Below, one piece after another: positions 23,968 through 34,227 of a DNA stretch of 64,000 nucleotides. The DNA comes from Bubalus kerabau. Its lineage: Eukaryota > Chordata > Mammalia > Artiodactyla > Bovidae. The stretch covers positions 82,983,482 through 83,047,481 of the forward strand of contig NC_073626.1 in NCBI RefSeq assembly GCF_029407905.1, given 5' to 3'. The notes under the pieces are model-generated. The model did not search any database and was not told where the DNA came from. It worked only from the letters and a program-made list of their open reading frames with translations. Each line of letters begins with the position of its first letter. Position 1 is the first letter of the stretch. The translations under genes were made by a program, and so were the position numbers.

Positions 23968-24029
23968 CCAAGTTAGTGACCCTGTGACTATCCAAGTTAG
24001 TGGATAGTGACTATCCAAGTTAGTGAGCC
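23968..24029 (+). repeat. Three-copy 23-24-bp minisatellite
   Basis: TATCCAAGTTAGTG occurs three times with 9-10-bp spacers containing GTGAC. It is a short local tandem expansion in otherwise unassigned DNA. Confidence 0.8.
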
Positions 24030-24059
24030 AATTGAAAGTGCCTTATTTCTGCTACCATG

Positions 24060-24530
24060 TATAAGTCAGTAATGCTTTGACTGAAAGTAGTAGACTTTTT
24101 GGCTCACAGTGGCTGCAACAATAAAGACATTGGATTATCTAATATAACAAAAAGTTTCAGAGCCAATGATTTCAAGTCCATGGAGTAGCTCAGTACTGTC
24201 GTTAAAGGCCCATTTTTGTTTGGCTCATTTCTGCTCTGCCCAAGTCAGTGTGTTACAAATACTGCCCCTTATGGTCACAGAATGGCTGCTAGAGCACTTC
24301 ATATTACAACATTCTAAGTGGTAAGAGAAGGAAGGAGGCACTCAGACAAAAAATGGTCTTTTTGCTTTGTTAGAGAGAAATATCTTTCACATAAATCCAT
24401 GCCAATTTCTCTTTATATTACATGGACTAGAACTTGGACCATGTAGCCACATTAGACTAGTAAGTGCTAACAAAGAATACTGATTGACTTAGGCCATCAT
24501 GAATTATCTTCCCACCTTGAACTTAGCTCC
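24060..24530. repeat. Probable ancient mammalian interspersed repeat, family not assigned
   Basis: Phrases such as 'gagtagctcagtactgtcgt', 'atttctgctctgcccaagtc' and 'tatggtcacagaatggctgc' follow an order I associate with an old dispersed mammalian repeat. I cannot name the family with confidence. Confidence 0.35.
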
Positions 24531-24769
24531 AATAAAAAATATATAGGCATTCTGCTGACAAGAATAATGGAAGGGTGGCTGCCAGGTGTAATGAACAGTG
24601 TCTGCTTTGCTGCAGTACCTATTGAGATCCACCAAAGTATTTTCTGATGAAATCCTGCACCATGGTCTTGGTTGATGAAAATCTCTCTTCCTTTATGATT
24701 GATATACAAAATGTTCTACATACATTTGTAACCAGCTCGATGAGTTGGGAGATAAGTATACATCTGTGA

Positions 24770-25150
24770 AACAATAAACAATCTATGCCATAGACCTACC
24801 CATTATCTCCAAAGTTTCCTTCTTCCCTCTTCAATATTAGTATTAGTTTAGTTTTAGTGTTATTACTTTGTGATAAGCGCATACAGCATACAATTTACTC
24901 TTGTAGCAAACTTCTAAGTGTACCATATGGTATTATTGACTATGGGGTCTATGATGTTGGATCTGTACGACTTATTCATTGTACATAACTGAAACTTTGT
25001 ACCCTTTCATTAATATCTTTCAGTTTATTCTCCCCTAGCCCCTGGCAACCACCATTTTACTCTTTACTTCCTTGAGTCTGATTTTAGATTTTCCATGTAA
25101 GTGGTATCATATAGAATGTATCATTTACTTTTGGATTGCTCTTTTTATGC
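24770..25150 (-). mobile_element. Old L1 3' region, antisense
   Basis: Antisense old-L1 signatures: 'agtgtaccatatggtattat', 'acataactgaaactttgtac', 'cccctggcaaccaccatttt' and 'ttccatgtaagtggtatcat'. No target-site duplication is visible. Confidence 0.6.
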
Positions 25151-25678
25151 ATTCTAAAGCTGTGCTTCCTATATTTTTAATGTTTTATGGATTTCTTTTG
25201 AAAACTTGTTTTATTCAAAAACAAACAAACAAATGTATAATCCCTGGTGATGAGCTGAAGGATCAAGAGTGATAAGCTTTGGGTTTCGAGTCTCCCTGTT
25301 ATCAATACTGAGATGCTGTTGCTGCACTAAGCCTGTATATTTGATTCCTCCTACACTTGAGATTTCTTTCTTTCTCACACCCTCCTCAGTCCTATAATAA
25401 ATAGTCCTCTTATGGTCCCATAGTCTCAAGAAAAATATCTGAATTCTAGTGTGAATTCAACATGCACTTCACATGAGACTCTCATATAGAGATACCTACC
25501 TAGAATCTACTCTTCAGTTCTTCTTACAGATTTGAATCTTTCTTCATTCAGGATTTGAATCTATTTGTATAACTTTATTTCTTATCAGAGTTTGGGAGAT
25601 AAGAGCAAGCTAAAAAGAGTACCTTTCTTTTTAGTCTCTGCTTTCCTGCATCAATTATCTTCAATTTTTCTTAATATC
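25151..25678. other. No gene or recognisable repeat
   Basis: Unassigned. The 66- and 72-codon frames around 25,072-25,429 overlap on opposite strands and show no domain. Confidence 0.4.
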
Positions 25679-25687
25679 CACATTAAC

Positions 25688-25820
25688 CTTTTTAAAATTT
25701 ATTTTCTAATTGGAAAGTAATTGCATTACAATGTTGTTTTGGTTGTTGGTTTCTGCAAATCAGTTATAATTTAATATATAACCCTTCCCTCTTGAGCTTC
25801 CCTGCCCATCCCAACCCTCT
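25688..25820 (-). mobile_element. Ruminant L1 3' end, short truncated insertion
   Basis: Antisense L1 3' end (ttaaaatttattttctaatt, attacaatgttgttttggtt, cttccctgcccatcccaacc) of about 130 bp. Flanked by the 9-bp duplication CACATTAAC (25,679-25,687 and 25,821-25,829). Confidence 0.8.
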
Positions 25821-25829
25821 CACATTAAC

Positions 25830-26449
25830 GTTTTAAATGAAAGGTAGAACAAAATAAGATGAAAAACAACTTAGAGGCTGTTTCCCAAATAACCAAATTT
25901 AGCCTTTAAACTCAGGGAGGTACAGCTTAACCTACACCAATGACATGATATTCAAGTGCAAGGTCTTCTTACCATTTTTGTTTATTTCTGTCCTAGATTC
26001 ATTATAACTGAATACATAAGAATGAAAATTGCATGACCCTTTTAAAAAATTATTTGCATGGTGTTTAAGGTCTATAAAATAAAGTATAGTGACATCTTCC
26101 AGATTGACATGATTAATCATTCTAGAAATCTTTTCCCAAGGCCTAGCTTGTGACTCTCAACAGTTGATCGGGTTTGCAGAATTCTTTTCTTATTCTACAC
26201 TGTCTTGATAGTCATATTTACACTTAGAACTTCTGAATCATATATATGCTGACTGCCAAAATTTAATCTCCATTCCAGATGTTTCTTTTGAGTATTAATT
26301 GCCTACAAGACATCTTTACTGACCTTTACTTATCCTATAAATACCTTAACAACAGACCCAAGATTTAACCCATATTATTCTTCACTAAACCTACTCTTAT
26401 TGTTACCTCTATTTTACGGCATTGAACCACAAGTCACCCAATCTAAGTC
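25830..26449. other. No gene or recognisable repeat
   Basis: Unassigned AT-rich DNA. Only one 62-codon minus-strand frame without a domain. Confidence 0.4.
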
Positions 26450-26462
26450 AAGAATCTTACAA

Positions 26463-26953
26463 TACTCTGGTTTTTCTGCATATAGTATAAATATTTCTGA
26501 ATGTAGAGCCTATTATACACAGTGAAGTAAGTCAGAAAGAGAAAAATAAATATCATATATTAACACAAATATATGGAATCTAGAAAGATGGTACCAGTGA
26601 ACCTATTTGCAGGAAAGCAATGGAGACACAGACACAGAGAACTGACTTATGGACACAGACAGTGGGGAGGAAGGAGAGGGAGGGATGAATGAAGGGAATA
26701 GCACAGAAGCATATATAGTACACATATATACTACTATGTAAAACAGATAGCCAATGGAAATTTGCTGTATGACTCCAGGAACTCAAACTGAAGCTCTGTA
26801 TTAGAGCTTAGAGGGGTGGGGAAGGGTGGGAGGTGGAGGGAGGTCCAAGATGGAGGGGATATGTGTAAACCTACCACCAATTCATGTTGATGTATGGAGG
26901 AGCAATACTGCACAGCAATTATCCTTCAATTAAAATATACAAATTAAAAAAAA
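26463..26953 (+). mobile_element. Ruminant L1 3' end, 5'-truncated
   Basis: L1 ORF2 end and 3' UTR (gagcctattatacacagtga, agtaagtcagaaagagaaaa, atatggaatctagaaagatg) with a purine-rich G-run section and a poly(A) tail. Thirteen-bp duplications AAGAATCTTACAA at 26,450-26,462 and 26,954-26,966 bracket it. The first ~40 bp (26,463-26,503) I cannot match to L1; it may be divergent L1 or 5' filler. Confidence 0.85.
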
Positions 26954-27049
26954 AAGAATCTTACAAATAATATTTGATTCCCTTTCTCTAACTGCCCATT
27001 TTTGACCAAACAATATCAGTCCTATCAATTTTAACTCCTAATTATGTGT

Positions 27050-28175
27050 TGGTTCTGTCCACCTACCTCCAAATTTTTACCCTAGTTAACATCACCATCT
27101 CCTTTCATTCTGAAATTTTATATCATCTTGAATGATAGCTATGGTTTTTCCAGTAGTCAGGTATGGATGTGAGAGTTGGACTATAAACAAAGCTGAGTGC
27201 CAAAGAATTGATGCTTTTGAACTGTGGTGTTGGAGAAGATTCTTGAGAGTCCCTTGGACTGCAAGGAGATCTAACGAGTCCATCCTAAAGGAAATCAGTC
27301 TGAGATATTCATTGGAAGGAGTGATGCTGAAGCTGAAACTCCAGTACTTGGCCACCTGATGCAAAGAACTGACTCATTTGAAAGGATCCTGATACTGGGA
27401 AAGATTGAAGGTGGGAGGAGAAGAGGATGACAGAAGATAAGATGGTTGGATGGCATCACCGACTCAATGGACATGAGTTTGAGTAAACTCCAGGAGTTGG
27501 TGATGGTCAGGGAGACCTGGTGTGCGGCAGTCCATGGGGTCACAAAGAGTGGGACACAATTGAGCTACTGAACTGACCTGAATGATAGGTTATCTACCAA
27601 TAATACCTACTCTCATCTGCAACCTATGCTCCATAATGCAACCAGAGATTTTTCTAGGACATAATTCTATCCTGCTTGTTTAAAATTGTGATATTATTGT
27701 CATTGATCACAAGATAAATCCCTAAATTTCATATACTAACAAGGTTCTTTATTTCTTGTCTTTGACAATATTACAGTCTTAACTCTCTTCACACCCCATT
27801 CTGATTCCATTTTCCAGAAACACCAAAATGCTCAAGATTTTTGTGAATTGCCCATGACTTTGTTCCTGTTGCAGGTATTCCTACAAAAAGCAATTCTATA
27901 AATTCCTTTTCTTTTTTCTCTACCTCTCTGTTCTGCCAAGAGAACTTAATGAGCTTTTCTGATTCACTTAAGAAAACTTTATCCCTCCTCATTGCCGTCA
28001 CTGTAATCAGCACATCTCTCGATTATAGACTTTGGTTATCTGAGTCTCCCTCCCTCTTAGACTACATATTCTTAAGAACAAGGGACTATGTATTGTTTAC
28101 CTTGACATGCTCAGGGAACTAAATGTACAAGATCAAATACAAGTAGGATGTCAACAAAATAGTTATTGAGTGGAC
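27050..28175 (+). mobile_element. L2-like ancient LINE remnant, split by BovB
   Basis: Diverged order resembling an L2 3' half: 'aacatcaccatctcctttca', then after the BovB 'catctgcaacctatgctcca' and 'ataatgcaaccagagatttt', later 'agggactatgtattgtttac' and 'aatagttattgagtggacgg'. No frame survives. Family assignment is by remembered consensus only. Confidence 0.5.
27139..27578 (+). mobile_element. BovB LINE 3' end, 440 bp
   Basis: Sense BovB from 'ctatggtttttccagtagtc' to 'gagctactgaactgac'. Target-site duplication TGAATGATAG (27,129-27,138 and 27,579-27,588). Encodes only a broken C-terminal piece (ELWCWRRFLRVPWTARRSNE) in the frame 27,132-27,359. Confidence 0.93.
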
Positions 28176-28856
28176 GGATAACTATGGATTGTAACTTTTC
28201 CTATCTACCATTTATTTCCTGGTTTCTTCCCAGGACATCAAGGATAAGTTCTGATCCCTTCTCAGTTTTATATGCTCAGGTTTTCACCCTTATTCCAAAC
28301 AGATTTTGAGGAAATTTACCATGAAAACAAATATGTACTCTATTTAAAGATGAAATGAAGGATAGGAGTCAAAGAGGAAAAGAAAAAAGAAGAAAGGAAA
28401 ATTTGCCTGGCCCTCTCATATCTTGCTCTTTACGTGACTATGGAGAAATGAGCTCATGAAAGAGCATTGCCACGGTGCTTTCTCTTCCCAGATTCACCTT
28501 CCTGCTTTGTGTCTCTTCTTCTAGAGTCACATTCACTTCATGTATATGCGGCGTCTTGAGATTCTCCTTTCACTTTACTTCACTTTTCTGAGCACTTTAT
28601 CACTGTCTCTAAACTTTCATACTTTCACAAATCCCTATATATGGAGGCTGACATTTTTCTGATGCTGCAATTTTTGCTGATATTGCTTTATGTTAAAATA
28701 GACACACCTTCTGGGAAATGGAAGGTATAAATTTCAGTTCATAAACTTGATTCCAAAATTATTATATTCTTTGTGGAAATGACACCAATAGATACGTTAA
28801 GCCCAGGCATTGTATGTATTACTTGAGTGTATATTAAACTGTAAAAAAGAAGCTCC
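28176..28856. other. No gene or recognisable repeat
   Basis: Unassigned AT-rich DNA with no frame of note. Confidence 0.4.
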
Positions 28857-29900
28857 AAAGGTATTAAATTTTCTTCAAGAAAATTAGACATACCAAGGGA
28901 ACATTTTATACAAAGATGGGCAAAATAAAGGACAGATATGGTATGGACCTAAGAGTAGCATAAGATATTAAGAAGAGGTGGCAAGAATACATAGAAGAAT
29001 TATACAAAAAAGATCTTTATGACCCAGATAACCATGAAGGCGTGGTCATTCACCTAGAGCCAGACATCCTGGAATGTGAAGTCAAGTGGGCCTTAGGAAG
29101 CATAACTATGAACAAACTAGTAGAGATGATGGAATTCCAGCTGAGCTATTTCAAATTCTAAAAGATGATGCTCTGAAAGTGCTGCACTCAACATGCCAGC
29201 AAATTTGGAAAACTTAGCAGTGGCCACAGGACTGGAAAAGTTCAGTTTTCATTCCAATGCCAATGAATGTTCAAACTACTACACAACTGCACTCATCTCA
29301 CATGCTAGCAAAGTAATACTCAAAATTCTCCAAGCCAGGCTTCAAGAAAATGTGAACTGTGAACTTCCAGATGTTGAAGATGGATTTAGGAAAGGCAGAG
29401 GAACAAGAGATCAAATTGCCAACATCCATTGGATCATCAAAAAAGCAAGAGAATACCCGAAAAACATCTACTTCTACTTTATTGATTACCCCAAAGCCTT
29501 TAACTGTGTAGATTATGATAAACTGTAGAAAATTCTTCAAAAGGTGGGAATACCAGACCACCTGACCTGCCTCTTGAGAAATCTGTATGCAGGTCAAGAA
29601 GAAACAGTTAGAATTGGACATGGAACAGACTGGTTCCAAATCGGGAAAGGAGTACATCAAGGCTGTATATTGTCAACCTGCTTATTTAACTTATATGCAG
29701 AGAACATCATGTGACATGCCAGGCTGGGTGAAACACAAGCTGGAATCAAGATTGCCGGGAGAAATATCAATAACCTCAGACACGCAGATGACACCACCCT
29801 TATGTCAGAAAGTGAAGAGGAACTAAAAAGCCTCTTGATGAAAGTGAAAGAGGAGAGTGAAAAAGTTGGCTTAAAACTCAACATTCAAAAAACTAAGATC

Positions 29901-29907
29901 AAAAAAA

Positions 29908-29939
<32 letters not shown>

Positions 29940-29949
29940 AAAAAAAAAA
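29901..29949 (+). mobile_element. Poly(A)-only retro-insertion
   Basis: A 49-nt A tract (one G at 29,927) inside the BovB RT region, bracketed by identical 14-nt sequences AAAAAACTAAGATC (29,887-29,900 and 29,950-29,963). Other BovB copies in this window have this 14-nt sequence once. That is the structure expected of an L1-type insertion truncated to its tail. Slippage alone would not duplicate the flank. Confidence 0.8.
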
Positions 29950-30097
29950 AAAAAACTAAGATCATGGCATCCAGTCCCATTAGTTCATGGAAAATAGTTG
30001 GGGAAACAATGGAAACAGTGACAGACTTTATTCTTTTGGGCTCCAAAATCACTGCAGATGGTGACTGCAGCCATGAAATTAAAAGATACTTATTCCT

Positions 30098-30915
30098 CAG
30101 TGTGGAGAGTCTTTAAAAAAACTGGAAATAGAACTGTCACATGACTCAGCAATGCCACTGCTAGGCTTACACACTGAAGAAACCCGAATTGAAAGAGACA
30201 CATGTACCCCAATGTTCATCGCAGCACTGTTTATAATAGCCAGGACATGGAAGCAACCTAGATGTCCATCAGGAAATGAATGGATAGGAAAGCTGTGGTA
30301 CATATACACAATGGAGTATTACTCAGCCATTAAAAAGAATGCATTTGAATCAGTTCTAATGAGGTGGATGAAACTGGAGCCTATTATACAGAGTGAAGTA
30401 AATCAGAAAGAAAAACATCAATACAGTATATTAACACATATATATGGAGTTTAGAAAGATGGTAACAATGATCCTATATGCAAGACAGCAAAAGAGACAT
30501 ATATGTAAAGAATAGACTGTTGGACTCTGTGGGAAAAGGCGAGGGTGGGATGATTTGAGAGAATAGCATTGAAACATGTATATTATTATATGTGAAATAG
30601 ATTACCAGTCCAGGTTCGATGCATGAGGCAGGGTGCTCAGGGCTGGTGCACTGGGATGACCCTGAGAGATAGGATGGGGAGGGAGGTAGGAAGGAGGGTC
30701 AGGATGGGGAACACATGTACACCCATGGCTGATTCATGTGAATGTATGTCAAAAACCACAACAATATTGTAAAGTAATTAGCCTCAAGTTAAAATTTAAA
30801 AACAACAACAACAACAACATCAACAACACTGGAGCCATCCTTCAGAAAGTACACAGTGCTCAATCAATAGCATTTGCTCATAAAATATCTTTTGTTTTTT
30901 GGAAGAAAAAATAAA
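30098..30915 (+). mobile_element. Ruminant L1 3' end with apparent 3' transduction
   Basis: L1 ORF2 C-terminus and 3' UTR (ggaaatagaactgtcacatg; atggagtattactcagccat; caggttcgatgcatgaggca) up to a CAA-rich end at about 30,800-30,828. It is followed by about 75 bp of non-L1, non-BovB DNA and a second A-rich tail (30,903-30,918). The whole unit is bracketed by AAAAGATACTTATTCCT (30,081-30,097) and AAAAGATACTTGTTCCT (30,916-30,932), one mismatch in 17 bp. BovB resumes directly after. Confidence 0.85.
30829..30903 (+). other. Candidate 3'-transduced segment
   Basis: Sequence between the L1 end and the second A-rich tail. It belongs neither to L1 nor to the interrupted BovB and lies inside the target-site duplication. 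It is best read as flank of the L1 source locus carried along by read-through transcription. Confidence 0.7.
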
Positions 30916-31454
30916 AAAAGATACTTGTTCCTGGGAAGAAAAGCTATGATGAACCTAGACAGCATATTAAAAAGCAGAGACATTACTTTATCAACAAAGG
31001 TCCATCTAGTCAAAGCTATGGTTTTTCCAGTGGCTATGTATGGATGTAAGAGTTGGATTATAAAGAAAGCTGAGCACAGAGCACTGAAGAATTGACACTT
31101 TTGAACTGTGGTGTTGGAGAAGACTCTTGAGAGTCCCTTGAACTGCAAAGAGATCCAGCCAGTCCATCCTAAAGAAAAAGTCCTGAATATTCATTGGAAG
31201 GACTGATCTTGAAGCTGAAACTCCAATACTCTGGCCGCCTGATGCAGTTGGAAAAGACCCTAATGCTGGGAAAGACTGAAGGCAGGAAGAGAAGGGGATT
31301 ACAGAAGATGAGATGCTTGGATGGCATCACTGACTCAATGGACATGAGTCTGAGCAAGCTCCAGGAGTTGATGGACAGGGAAGCCTAGCGTGCTGCAGTC
31401 CATAGGGTCACAAAGAGTCATACACCAATGAGCGACTGAACTGAAAGCTATTAA

Positions 31455-32939
31455 TAAATACTGTGGTTTATAGATATCCAGATGTTTTAGGTATGACTAT
31501 GAGCCTCTTGAATTTATTTTGAATGACTGGTTCTGAGGCAAAGTGGTCAAAGATAGTAGCTTCTAAGGAAAGCTCAGACTAGTTAAATCCCTTCCCATGG
31601 AAGACAATAACCAATCAGTTTTGTTATCTGGAATTATAGCTGGGAAGCGGAATTTCTCATATGCGTTTTGGAGATTCAAAACCAGAAGCATATGCAGAGG
31701 AGAGCTGAGTAAGTACTTTTTATTAATTAAAAAATTAATTCAAACTTACTTCCAAAATTAAAGGTTTCAAAAGCAGTTGTAGAGAATTAGGATACAAAAT
31801 GGAGAAATTAATATCAAGAGGGACAAGAACTACTGGTGTCAAGTTAGTCTCAATTTAGGATAATTGTCTATAAACAGTTTGGTGTCAACAGTTGCCTTGA
31901 GGATGTCAGTTGTACTATTATACATGGATAAAGCATTCATATTTAAAGGCAAGAGATGAGATAGAACAGGACTTTGCATTCCCTCATTCTCCTTACTCCT
32001 CAGGCCTGGGTCTTTTTTTTAACAAATACTATGAAAGCATAGCCAGGCCTAAAAGGAAAAGTCTGTGATTGACACTAATAAAATATAGATGCCTTACTTT
32101 CCAGGCTCTTTCAAGTAAAAATGCCAAGATCTTAACTGATAGAACAATAGTTTACCAAGATCATTCCTGTAGTCACTATTTCAAAATGACCCCAGAATGA
32201 TAAGGTCACCCAGGTCAGGTCCCATAGTTGGAGAGGAAAGCTGTGATAAATGAGTTATCTCAGGATATTTTTATGAGGAACATTTTATGAGGTCTTGGGA
32301 AATTTTCTTTCTTGTGCCCTCTGCATATATAGACTCTAAGCATTGCAACACAAGCACTGAATACTGTTTATATAAGGAAAGCCATCTCACCTGGTATCTG
32401 GAGCCAGAAACACATGGAGACCTCAAGAAAAGTGATATCAAGTAAAATTACATTTCCTATAAAAACATAGTTTTGGGGCTTGGCAAATATTAGACAATAA
32501 AGGTTTTTGAAGTGAGTTAAATCCTCTGAATATGTGAAGAAATGAATTTCATATAATCTGTGGGCTATGTTTACGTACCATTTTGACAATGGGACAAAGG
32601 GGAGCTGTTGGAATAATAAAAGACAAGTGTAGGATTAGAATGAACCAATATCAAATGCCAACAAGAGAATTAACACACAAGAAATGCAATTTCACAGGAT
32701 TTGTAGAAAAGCTTTACCATCAGCAACCAAGGTCTACTGCGAGAGGAACTAGGTAATTCACACAGCCATGATAGCTATCATAGAAGCAGAGTAAATTTAT
32801 AGAATTTTCCTTTAAGAAGAATAAAAATACAAAGTGGGTTTTAAAAACAATACAGGCCTACTAACGCCCAGAAACTACCAATTTGAAAGCTATAAATTCG
32901 TCTCAGACAATAGCGTATATTTGGGCATAACCTGAACTA
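31455..32939. other. No gene or recognisable repeat
   Basis: Unassigned DNA. A 73-codon minus-strand frame (32,368-32,589) has no recognisable domain. Confidence 0.45.
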
Positions 32940-33100
32940 AGTGTTCTGATCTCAGACCTGCTACTAATGAGCTGTCTAACCTTGGACAAGTCTCATGACT
33001 GTTCAATATCTCAGCACTCACTTTTGTAAAAAGAAGACACTGCATTATATACTTGCTACAGTTCCTTCTTGTCTTGTGATTCAATCAAATCCTAAAGGAT
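32940..33100 (+). repeat. MIR SINE (ancient)
   Basis: Sense MIR order: 'gatctcagacctgctactaa', 'gagctgtctaaccttggaca', 'agtctcatgactgttcaata', then 'cacttttgtaaaaagaagac'. Diverged. Confidence 0.6.
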
Positions 33101-33958
33101 CTAATAAGACATTTATATTTAGATCTTCCTCTTAACTTTGTACATATAAACAAAATAAACCATGGTTTAGATAATAGTAATCTAATAGAGACAACACTCT
33201 ATCAGCAAATTTTTTCTGCCTCACTGCTGAGACTGCATATAATTGAAGCTAGAATGTAGTTTAAAAGTGACAACGTCTATTCTGTATTCAGCTGCCAGCA
33301 TGGGCTATATACTGGTTGACAGAGTCATCTAATTCCTATTTTGAATGAGAAAATTTGACACATTCATAAAATAAATCTATTAGAAGGTCAGGGAAAGATT
33401 ATGTTATTACTCTAAATATGGCTCAAAATATGGCCGCGATGGTTCCTTTTCTAATAGAATGTTTATGACCTAAAACATTTCTGAAAGGATATATTCCAAA
33501 CAGTTTACTTTGGAGATGGAGGGTAGGAAAGAAATTACAGGTGATTTTCATTCTTTTCACATGTAACTATGTGAATTTTTTTTTAATTAGTAGGCAGTAT
33601 TTGTTGAGTCCCACACAAGCAACATAAAGACATGTATTTAAGCCGTTATAGTTGTAGTCCGTGTGTGTGGCTATAACTTGTCATTATTTGTGGTGAATAT
33701 CCTCTATCTGACTGAGAAACACAAGCGATAAAGAAAGAAATGGGACCCCTATCTCCACCTTAGCCCATGTTCTTGGTTACTTTTTAGAACAATCCCTAAC
33801 TATACAGTGCTCGTTTGAACTGACCGTTTCTACTGTGTTCCTCACCTCTTCAACATGAAGAGAAAAATATTTGGGAAAGCTATGAAGGACCACGAGGCAA
33901 ATGACTTTCAAGGTCAAGACTGTATCAATTCTACTCCCAGATGTTATATATTTGAACT
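33101..33958. other. No gene or recognisable repeat
   Basis: Unassigned AT-rich DNA with a T run near 33,577. No frame of note. Confidence 0.4.
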
Positions 33959-33970
33959 CATTTGGCCTCT

Positions 33971-34215
33971 GCTGCTGCTGCTAAGTCACTTCAGTCGTGT
34001 CCGACTCTGTGCGACCCTATAGATGGCAGCCCACCAGGCTCCGCCGTCCCTGGGATTCTCCAGACAAGAACACCAGAGTAGGTTGCCATTTCCTTCTCCA
34101 ATGCATGAAAGTGAAAAATGAAAGGGAAGTCTCTCAGTCGTGTCTGACTCTTTGCAACCCCATGGACTGCAGCCTACCAGGCTCCTTCGTCCATGGGATT
34201 TTCCAGGCAAGAGTA
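33971..34215 (-). mobile_element. BOV-A2 SINE (dimeric)
   Basis: Antisense BOV-A2 starting with (GCT)n and containing both monomers. Perfect 12-bp target-site duplications CATTTGGCCTCT (33,959-33,970 and 34,216-34,227). The outer (second-read) monomer is truncated at about 34,215. Confidence 0.95.
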
Positions 34216-34227
34216 CATTTGGCCTCT

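Larger units (their letters stand above)
28868..31443 (+). mobile_element. BovB LINE with two nested insertions
   Basis: Sense BovB from the linker region (ttcttcaagaaaattagaca) to the 3' end (gagcgactgaactga). Likely 11-bp duplications AAAGGTATTAA (28,857-28,867) and AAAGCTATTAA (31,444-31,454), one mismatch. It is interrupted by a poly(A) insertion (29,901-29,949) and an L1 (30,098-30,915). Without these it would be about 1.7 kb. The polymerase is dead: the YADD tyrosine codon is changed to His (29,781-29,792) and the frame is broken repeatedly. The frame 29,193-29,528 keeps the palm-like segment. Confidence 0.93.
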
